A stretch of DNA of 64,000 nt from Roridomyces roridus. Lineage: Eukaryota; Basidiomycota; Agaricomycetes; Agaricales; Mycenaceae. The position numbers and the translations under genes are program-made. The stretch is from the NCBI GenBank assembly GCA_029378245.1, contig JARKIF010000031.1, positions 1-64,000 of the forward strand, written 5' to 3'. The notes beneath the pieces were generated by a model. The model had not been told where the DNA came from and ran no database searches. It saw only the letters and a list, made by a program, of their open reading frames with translations. This document shows positions 56,390 to 64,000 of this stretch, one piece after another; position 1 is the first letter of the stretch, and each line of letters begins with the position of its first letter.

Positions 56390-56859
56390 ATGTATTGAGC
56401 GCAACGAAAAGGCGAGTTGTAGGCTGTAGCTGAGATACTGGGTTGCTGTAGAGAAGCTCGATTCAACATTCTCAGCTTCAAAATCAGCGGCCTTCTGGAA
56501 GGCACAGCTTGCCTGCCCGGGGTTGACATCTGCCAATTTGAGTCTCCGATTTTAGAGGCCCCTTCACACGCAGCCGGGATGGTAGGGAGGGCTGTGAGTT
56601 GGCTGTGAGTCCATGTGAGCCCGAGGATTGGTTGATTCGAACGCTTCGATCGCGAGAGCTGAGGCCTGCGGAGTTGTAGGCCATTCAAGTTGGGGATATT
56701 ATGGTTGCGTTCGGCAGAAAGAAATACACATTCAAGGAGTCCTAGCAACGATGATCTCATGCAAAGAACCCGCCATCCAACCCTGCGTACAGATATCATC
56801 TAAAGAGGGTCGGCCAACAACACGACGGAAGATGCTGAGAATAAACTTACGATACAGCC

Positions 56860-57902
56860 TTATGAGAGCCAATCAGTCCCAATCGCTTCAACTTTCAACT
56901 TCTCCAGCTCCTCCCAGGCCGGTAGTCCATAGATTTCTGGGAGTTTGTCCCAAAACGTCTGGCGCGCAGCTTGGTTTGCCTGCTTGAGCGACGTGAGACA
57001 AGAACTACACATACACAGTTCCTCGTCTAGCAACTCCCAAGAGTCTTGCCCCCGGGCCCATACATACAACGGATCAAAAGTCTGAGGAATGATCGTTTCG
57101 TGCCAAATCCGAAGGGCAGATAGTCGCCCTTCGGCGCAGTCGGGGTTTCCGCAGCCGTCCGGTCCATCGGATATGAATTTGACGATCTCGACAGACGTGC
57201 TTTCGGCCTGGATTGAGTGCCCTTGGAGAAAGGTGACCTGGTGCGCATGATCAAAACTGGTCAAGATCTTAGGGAGCATCTCTTTAAACCAGGTTGAAAG
57301 GTTGTAAAGGACGTGGGGGAGAACCCATGTTGCGCCCACTTCTCGTGCAAGCTGAGTAGCGACAATGAGGTAGGTGCGCTCTTTCGGCCATGTCCACGTC
57401 CTGCTGTCCAAAGCGGAAGATTGGGCGTTTACAGAATCGCTGTCCGTCTTGTCATGTTTCGCCAATTCGGTGTGAAACGCTGAGGAGAGGTGAATGAGAG
57501 CACGACGGCGGAGATATTCAACCCCGTATTTGTGGCTTAGACGGAGGACTCCGACGATGATGTCGAACTTGGTCGGAAAGGGAAACGGCCTGAAGAACCT
57601 ATAAGCCGTCCGATGTCAGAGATGAGTTGAGGTCGACAACGTGACACGCACTCTGGAACAAAAATCGCCTTGAGAAACACAGCGACCTCCTTTTCCGAGT
57701 CCGGGAAGCGCACGAGCGGACGTCCTTCAACGAGCTCCGAATCGGGAGGCTGCGGAAATGAGAGCATGTCTTTGAAGACAGGCGAGCGAGCCGACAGAAT
57801 GCCCCGATGGACGAGGAATTGGCTGTTTCCAGCTTGTATTACGAGGTTTCCGTCGTCGAACCAAAGCTCGGCGTCGTGTTGAGGGGAGCCATCGACGTCC
57901 AT
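56860..57902 (-). CDS. BTB/POZ domain protein 5
   Basis: Two exons (57902-57652 and 57598-56860, 53-bp phase-2 intron) close at 329 residues. It starts MDVDGSPQHDAELWFDDGN, with the BTB core FLVHRGILSARSPVFKDMLS, then FFRPFPFPTKFDIIVGVLRL and SHKYGVEYLRRRALIHLSS. The C-terminal region has LCMCSSCLTSLKQANQAAR and YGLPAWEELEKLK. It is closest to the frameshifted copy at 53377 (both start MDVDGSP) and probably represents a second sub-lineage separate from the MQVD trio at 10-16 kb. Confidence 0.88.
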
Positions 57903-58769
57903 CGTAGTGGAAAGAGACAAAGAGTGATTGAGTCTCCGGCAATCAAACTGTCAAGCACGTCCATATAATGACAAACCCCCGGGCCCCAACCGAAACATAC
58001 GGTGTACCGAAACAGAGTCTATTTTTGTGTGTTCCCTGAGGGCCTGGGTGGCGAGACAGGGGGACTATGCTATTTGGCTTGTAAAACTACCCTATGTAAG
58101 GTTTCGGCCTCAGCAGACCAGTTTCAACTGCGGGCTTGACATCTTTCTGTCATCTGAGTCTTGCAATTTGGCTGATATCAGAACTGACATCAATTCACCC
58201 TGCATTCCCTGGTGCAATGTACCTGTAACAAGAAAACCAAGCAGGTTTCCAGGGGTTTTCGAGGCCGCTGAATCGATCTATGCACAGAACTTAAACAGGC
58301 AAAAATTGCACCATTGGCCGAGAAATCACTGTTTCTCTATACAGTATTTAGGCAATTCAACATGTTCAGAAAATCAGGCTGCTGGGCGACTGCCAGGGAG
58401 CTGTTGGGGCTCAAGTGTCATGAATATATAGCATAGGGACTAAAAGATACCTCAATTTAAATTCAGCCCAATCTGCTGGCATCCCTAGCCCTGTCTGCGA
58501 ACCAAATTTCTTGTTTGTTTGGTTGGGGGTTTCAACTTAAGATGTCAGAGATGCGCGCAGGTCAAATGCTTACGCATGTGGCATTGTAGCCACCAATTGC
58601 AGGTCCAAATTCAATGCAGGCCGTTCCAAATTGACATTACATATTCAAATCTAATACCGACGTTCTCGAGCACGAGTACAAGCCGAACAAAATTTGTCTA
58701 TTTGAATGGCTAATTATTGGAATTTGGGTTAGCGGCGAGGACCAACGGGGAAGTGGACAGACTGTATTG
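57903..58769. other. Intergenic, no supported gene
   Basis: AT-rich, with many short open frames but none with domain or splice support. The right end is the 3' flank of microprotein copy 3. Confidence 0.4.
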
Positions 58770-59113
58770 CTAGGGGAACGAGTGGCTGTCGGCGCGTTGT
58801 TTGAACGTTTGCTCCGCTGCGTGAAAAAACCACAACTCACTATTGAATGCAAGTCCGGGTGCATCGCGGAGGGACACAATCACATGGGTGTTCCGGGCTG
58901 AATTTGCAGTGAGTACTTTCGCAGTGAAGCTAAACGGTTTCGTTGTCAGGAAGAGTCATGTCGTGGCAAAGAATCACGTTGTGCCTCAACGGGCGGCTGC
59001 AGCGCCAGACAATTAACCCGGAGCATCGAAACACAATACAAAGCTGAACGTACAAGAGACTCCGCGTGGCCGCATTTGGTGTAGACATGTCGAACATGGC
59101 GAACAACGCACAT
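58770..59113 (-). pseudogene. Cys/His microprotein, copy 3 (premature stop)
   Basis: Same architecture as copy 1 with identical exon sizes (60, 12 and 89 nt): exon 1 59113-59054 (MCVVRHVRHVYTKCGHAESL), microexon 58996-58985 (PPVE), exon 3 58929-58841 (LHCESTHCKFSPEHPCDCVP, PRCTRTCIQ). In exon 4 (from 58785) the codon for Glu in FPE is TAG, so the protein stops four codons into the exon (58770-58772). The intron after the microexon again begins GC. Confidence 0.65.
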
Positions 59114-59331
59114 ACTATGCGAAGAAGCGGAAGGAAAAATACTCTGGGATTCTCAACTTTAAAGGGAGTGTTGACACTGCATTCAGCGGCCTTCTCATGG
59201 GCACAGCTCCTGCCCATACAGGCACCGGTCGCTACTGTTGACATTCACAGAGGGGCTTCGCAGGGCTGTGAGTTCGGACGAATCCGAGCAGCCGCTTTCT
59301 GGAATATCAAGAACATTGATAACACTTGCTC

Positions 59332-60731
59332 TTAATACACAGCAGTATACTTGCGAACAACCCCATCGTCCGCAGCACTCCACACGTCGCGCCCAACGAC
59401 ACGAACATGCCTGACAGGATCGCAATCCGCACCAATCAACTCCGCCTCAACCTTGACAGGTTCCAGTTCGCCAGGCGAGCACCGAGCCACGAAGGGCAGC
59501 CCGTCGTCCGTGGTGACCACGAGCGTCTTGCCATCCTCACCAAAAGCCAAGTCTGCGATACCCGCCTCCCCCCGCGTGAAAGAGAGCAAAGGCGTGTCCA
59601 GCGCACGCGTATCGTACAGATCGACTATGCCCGCGCTGGAGCCCGTCGCGAGGAGGTTATGCTCGGGCGCGTAGGTGATCGAGGTCAGTGGTGCGGTGCC
59701 TGGCGGTGAGAGGTAAACCGACGCGCGGGCACTGAGGTCGAACGCTTCGAAGGACTTGGTTTGGAGGGCGCAGAATAGAAGGCTGTCGCTGGTTTCCACC
59801 TCACGTGGGTCGGGGTCCTGCGGTGCAGCGGTGGGCACGGCTGTCCCGGCGCGTGGGCCGAGACTTGTGCTTGTGACGGGGACAAAGTGGTCCGCGCCAG
59901 CAGACAGGACGTGGATCTTTTCGCCGCTGGGGACGTCCCAGAGTCGGATCGTGCCGTCCAGAGAGGAGGAGATGACGTTTCGGCCACGGGAAACGATCGC
60001 AGTCGATGTGATGGCACGTCGGTGACCCATGAGAGTGCGAACAGGTGAGAGGGCGCTGGATGCAGGCGCCAGCTCGGCCGGGAGAATGCAGAGCGTAAAG
60101 TCTGCGCCGGCAGAGAGGAGAACGCGGGACGAAGGGAAAAATCGGAGCGAGTTTGTGGTGCTCTTGTGAGGTTTCCCAAAGGCGGTTTCTGCTGGAGGAG
60201 TCTTTTGGGCTGCACTGTATATGTGCACCGATCCGTCGAGGAAGCCGGTAGCAAATTGGGAGCCATCGGGGGCGACGTCGAAGGCTGTTATTCGGTGGGG
60301 CTGGGCATGCATTAGTTTGCTGCGCCAAAAATTTGGGGAGACGTGACAGACATGCTGTAGATCCGACCGAGTGGGGTCAGCATACGGGAATGTGGGTGTC
60401 CGGATCCTAGTTTCCGGAACCCCGAACTTTGGCGCTGAAACGACGTATTCCTGAAAGAGGACAGTACAGCGCGTGCCAGGGTCATCCGAGGAGGGCTTAC
60501 GTCTCTACCAATGTCCTTTATTTCGACCCCAGCCGACGGCTCGAAGTGGACGGCATCGCGATTGACATCGTCGAGGGTGACGCGTACTTTCGAGTGGATT
60601 GATGGGGCTGGGTGGTTGTAGCAAGAGATCCAAAAGGTGTCCGATGGCACGATTCCGTCCCTGACTTCCCTGATTACTTGAAGAAAGGTGGGCTGCACCG
60701 TTACAACCGGAAGCTTGGTCGGTGCAGACAT
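59332..60731 (-). CDS. RPN14: Rpn14/PAAF1-like WD40 proteasome assembly factor
   Basis: Two exons (60731-60501, 60450-59332; 50-bp intron, phase 0) close at 449 residues. After an N-terminal domain (TFLQVIREVRDGIVPSDTFW), WD40 repeats follow: ITAFDVAPDGSQFATGFLDG, GHRRAITSTAIVSRGRNVIS then SSLDGTIRLWDVPSGE, ITYAPEHNLLATGSSAGIVD and LAFGEDGKTLVVTTDDG. The GRNVIS-S-DGTIRLWD repeat is characteristic of Rpn14/PAAF1, the chaperone that caps the proteasome base ATPase Rpt6 during assembly. The start MSAPTKLP was preferred to an upstream ATG because it fits the family length. It shares a 72-bp divergent promoter with APN1. Confidence 0.82.
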
Positions 60732-60803
60732 GATGGTGAAGAGCGACCCGTGATTGGTCAGCCGCCATCTTTGTTCCTGACCATCAACGTCCTCGGCCAA
60801 TTT
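60732..60803. promoter_or_regulatory. 72-bp divergent promoter RPN14/APN1
   Basis: The two start codons are only 72 bp apart on opposite strands, so both genes must share regulatory DNA. No consensus element was identified. Confidence 0.6.
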
Positions 60804-62438
60804 ATGCTCAGAGCTCTTCCTCTGCGGCCATTCAATCGCTGTTTCCCGTCAAAACCTCTGTCTACACTCATGCCGAAGCGCAAGTCGAGCAGTGAAGCCG
60901 TGGAGACTCCTGCAAAGAAATCCAGGTTGGGTGTGTCATTGTCATTGAATCCGCTAGACTTCCGACTTCTGGCTGAACTGTCAAAGTCAAGACCAAGGAA
61001 CAACCCGAACCTCTCGCACAAAGATCCGAGAGTCTATGGAAGGTCGGAGCTCATGTCTCCGCCGCCGGTGGGATACAGAACGCTATCGCCAACGCCGCTG
61101 CCGTAGGGTGAGCCATCTTGCATTCATTACTGCGTGCTTCCCTTACCATTCTCACAGCGCAAACTCCTTTGCGCTCTTTGTAAAATCTCAGAGAAAGTGG
61201 ACCTCTCCGGCGCTCACTCAAGAGACGATATCGGCTTTCAAAGCTGGACTGAAGGAGCATGGGTACGACCCAAGGCATATATTGCCGCACGGAAGCTACT
61301 TGATCAATCTGGGCAATCCAGACGCGTGAGTCCCACTCTCTCGTCCTTGAAAAGGTCGCTCACAACGTGTAGAACCAAGCGTAAAAAATCGTACGATTGC
61401 TTTCTGGATGACTTGAAGCGGTGCGAAGCCCTTGGCCTTGCGCTATACAATTTCCAGTCCGTGGCTCGCCTTCTTTTGATTTACTGCATAACTGAGACCA
61501 AACCAGTCCAGGATCGACGGTCGGACAAGCCACTACGGAAGAGTCCATATCGCTGATTGCGCAGTCCATAAACGATGCGCACAAGGCCACCGAATCCGTG
61601 GTTACAGTCCTCGAAAACATGGTGTGTTACTCCGTTCATGCTATAGAGACCTTTGATCGTCTTCCCAAGGCAGGCGCAGGGAACATTATCGGTGGTGATT
61701 TCCAGCATCTCGCTCAGATCATTCAGCAAGTGGATGACAAGACGAGAGTCGGAGTGTGTTTGGATACATGTGAGTCGGACCTTCCTTCGTTGATCTCTAC
61801 TCAGCCTGTCAGGCCACATGTTCGCTGCTGGGTACGATCTTCGTGTCAAGGAGGAGTGGGAGTAAGTTCTATTCGTCGAATCCTCGCTTGTTACTAATCA
61901 TGCTCCAGTCGGATAGGTTCGCCTGTCCTCTTCACCGCCGTCCTCGCATAGCGAATAAATTTCAAGTGACAACCTTCGACGAACAAGTCGGCCTACAATA
62001 CCTCCGCGCCATGCATCTCAACGATTCAAAAACGCCTCACAACTCCAAGAAAGACCGACACGAGAACATTGGGATGTACGTGCTTCCTCTCTTCCTTCCA
62101 TTAATTAATGCCTATCCATCCGGTCCAGGGGCCACATCGGACTCACCGCCTTCCACCACATCCTCAACGACGTGCGCATGCAGGGCATTCCGCTTATACT
62201 GGAAACGCCGAGCTTCGAGCAGCCGGAGGTGTGGGCGACAGAGATCGCTGTGCTTGATGGGCTGTCGGGTTTTGATTTGCAGAGCGAGGAGGGGTTGGAT
62301 GGTCTTGTGGAGCGGGTGAAGGCGGTTGTTAAGCGTGCTGAGGGTGGTGGTAAGAAGGGTAAGAAGGGTAAGAAGGCGCCGGCGAAGAAGGGGAAGAAGA
62401 AGGAAGAGCAGGAGGACGAAGAGGACGAGGACGAGTGA
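60804..62438 (+). CDS. APN1: AP endonuclease, endonuclease IV family
   Basis: Ten exons close in frame at 401 residues. The protein repairs abasic sites by cutting 5' to the lesion. Family motifs in order: VGAHVSAAGGIQNAI, ANSFALFVKSQRKW, LPHGSYLINLGNP, YNFHPGSTVGQAT, LENMAGAGNIIG, CLDTCHMFAAGYDLR, MHLNDSK, RHENIGMGHIGL and PLILETP. The His/Glu/Asp metal ligands in these motifs are all present. Exon 8 is only 8 nt (61909-61916), with a 35-nt intron after it; no other splicing keeps the frame. Two in-frame starts exist: MLRALPLRPFNRCFPSKPL (mitochondrial-like) and the internal MPKRKSSS at about 60870 (nuclear-like), suggesting dual targeting. The C-terminus is a Lys/Glu tail. Confidence 0.9.
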
Positions 62439-63405
62439 GAGTGTTGCGTCTGTGCGTGAGTAACTAGCTTGGCTTGCGCATACCTTTGATCTGAAATTAC
62501 ATCGCAGTCTCAACGCGTTCACGCGCGCCAGCGCCTCCATCAGCGCCTCTTGCTCCCGTTTCACAATCTCAGAGAATTCTTTGACCCACCTCACTCGCGG
62601 CGAACTTGTATCAATTTCTGGAAATCTGGGATACGCGACGGATGATACATCCATCCCATCTATGGTGTTTGAACCAATCATCACTTCAAAGCGATGCACA
62701 CACATCTCAATTGATTGAACGTAACCCAGTCAAGAGGACTCTGATTGCTTCGGGTAATCGGATTACCCTGTCGTATATCTGTGCGATCGTCCCGTGTTTT
62801 GCCCAACAGATCCGTGCAAGTCCTCGTTCTCGAGTCAAACCACTGTTCGGGAACTGCAGCAAATTTACAAAGCAACTTTTCCTCAAACTTCGGCTCGGAA
62901 CTCTTGGTGCCTGCACATTTCAATTGGACGTAACCCAGTCAATGACGGCTCCGTCGTGTATCTGTGCGATTCTCCCGTCTTTGCACAAGAGATCCGTACA
63001 AGTCCTCGTTGTCGGATTCGAGTCAAACTACTGTCCGGGAATGCTGTTGCAAACGGGAACTTCTTTGACCTGGTTCTAGAACTGGGCTACTCTCAAAGCT
63101 ATTGCGATGATTCTTTCCCCGTTCCGATACAGGCGGCCACGGATGTGGAACTCCATTTCTTTGATCGGATTCCAATGCTTCTTTGTTGTTACAGCTTGGA
63201 GTTGGGGACCCTTTATCACGATTTCCGAATCCCAACGAACCAATTTGGTCGACATTTCCGCCACAGCATTTTTCTTCTCCAATGCGGGCGGCTGCGATTC
63301 CAACGCGTCTCGTTGATAAATGCGGGAGAATATTACGACAGCCCGGGTGTGTTCACTGGTCCGCGAAACCAACTTCTTGAGGTGCCGTCTCACTGTATGA
63401 CTCAT
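62439..63405 (-). CDS. Putative minus-strand gene, unknown
   Basis: The ATG at 63405 opens a coherent basic ORF (MSHTVRRHLKKLVSRTSEHT, RWDSEIVIKGPQLQAVTTKK, HWNPIKEMEFHIRGRLYRNG), followed by a possible donor (AGA/GTAGCC near 63085). Further down, after a duplicated segment, another coherent piece (VAYPRFPEIDTSSPRVRWVK, EFSEIVKREQEALMEALARV) runs towards the APN1 3' end. The exons between could not be joined with confidence. The family is not recognised. Confidence 0.4.
62703..62853. repeat. Duplicated segment, copy A
   Basis: Copy A starts CATCTCAATTGATTGAAC and ends CACTGTTCGGGAA, and resembles copy B at 62915-63042. It carries an extra 30-bp stretch (TGATTGCTTCGGGTAATCGG-like). Confidence 0.85.
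62915..63042. repeat. Duplicated segment, copy B
   Basis: Shares CGTAACCCAGTCAA, TATCTGTGCGAT, TCCCGT-TTTGC, AGATCCGT-CAAGTCCTCGTT and GAGTCAAAC with copy A. On the minus strand both encode a TRTCTDLL segment. Confidence 0.85.
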
Positions 63406-63776
63406 TCGTCTCTGGTTGGTCGGTACTGCAAAGTCTCCGCGTCCGCTCGGTGTCTTGACTACCTACATTCTGCTATCCCCGACTCTGTCTTCTTTTCTTG
63501 ATGATGAACTTCCGTTGACAAGAGACGAATCACTTTCGGGTAATCAACAGTTGACGAAGAGAAGGGAAGACAGTGAGTGAGTGATCGGTCCAGTCACCTC
63601 CCGCGGGTCTCAATTTTGGGAAACAGAGTTTGGGTTTTGACACCCTTGGTAAAAGACACAATAAATTAACAGCCACATCGAAAACAATACGAAAGCAATC
63701 GCGGTATATGGGTGAGCAAATTTCTAGGATGACTCCATTGGGGTGTGTATGTTCCTTCGATTAGTAGCGACGAGAG

Positions 63777-64000
63777 CTACCATTGAGGCAAGCCGAACAG
63801 TAGCCGTTGATGTTGAGAGCTACTCGACGGGTCAACACAAAATGAGGAGAAAAAAGACGTGGGCGACGGACTGTATTGCTCTGGGTGCAGGTGGCTATGA
63901 TATCAGTTCAGATCGTGCTCAACTCAAAATCGAGAAGAGTACTCACTACTGGTTGCACTTCCGGATACGGGTACACGTCGGAGGCACACAATCGGCCGGG
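63777..64000 (-). CDS. Cys/His microprotein, copy 4 (partial, window edge)
   Basis: The last exon (63894-63777) reads (Y)HLHPEQYSPSPTSFFSSF... to a TAG. The preceding exon, cut by the window end, reads PADCVPPTCTRIRKCNQ with a GTGAGT donor at 63946. The match to the CVPP-C-TR-C-Q and HPEQYSP motifs of copies 1 and 3 is clear. Whether it is intact upstream cannot be seen. Confidence 0.6.

Overview
This window is nuclear DNA of a filamentous basidiomycete, most likely an Agaricomycete. The evidence is the very short spliceosomal introns (mostly 46-66 bp) in every gene, expanded BTB/POZ and F-box families of basidiomycete type, NRPS-like adenylate-forming genes, an RTA1 membrane protein, a Pcl-type cyclin, and many short inverted-repeat transposons. 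No prokaryotic or viral replication genes were seen. Exon models were built by eye from consensus splice sites plus conserved protein segments. Frame closure over all exons (total length divisible by three) was the main internal check.

Layout. 1-2.5 kb: no convincing gene. 2.5-10 kb: a decaying block. A DUF4419 gene is split by a 4.5-kb insertion-laden intron, carries a frameshift, is hit in its last exon by a hAT-type MITE with a perfect 8-bp target duplication, and runs without a stop into an N-terminally truncated NAPE-PLD phospholipase pseudogene with an in-frame stop. Inside the big intron lie a small minus-strand gene, a decayed plus-strand gene, a direct repeat and a coiled-coil gene hit by a second hAT MITE. 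10.3-17.6 kb (minus strand): three tandem BTB/POZ genes, an RTA1-type 7-TM gene, an F-box relic and a cupin gene. 18.2-24.1 kb (plus strand): a disordered acidic protein, an F-box relic, and an intact six-exon F-box gene. 24.3-39.7 kb: a third hAT-type MITE, an A-T-R NRPS-like reductase gene, an LTR-like region with a 244-bp tandem duplication, and two tandem adenylation-only paralogues. Each paralogue carries a different transposon in the same intron. 40.7-44.6 kb: a PP2C-like probable pseudophosphatase and a Pcl/Pho80-type cyclin. 45-52.2 kb: two more F-box paralogues, one with a 2.1-kb TIR element in an intron, the other broken by an 11-bp duplication. 52.4-59.1 kb: BTB genes alternating with a family of tiny Cys/His-rich proteins that share a 12-nt microexon. 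59.3-62.4 kb: a compact housekeeping pair, RPN14/PAAF1 and APN1 (endonuclease IV), divergent from a 72-bp promoter. The right edge holds another copy of the Cys/His family.

How it fits together. Housekeeping islands (RPN14-APN1, cyclin, PP2C-like) sit among fast-turnover families (F-box, BTB, Cys/His microproteins, adenylation enzymes) that are duplicating and decaying in place. Transposons in genes that otherwise look intact lie in introns. Those in exons coincide with pseudogenes. The NRPS-like gene plus two A-only paralogues may be a small specialised-metabolism locus (inference).
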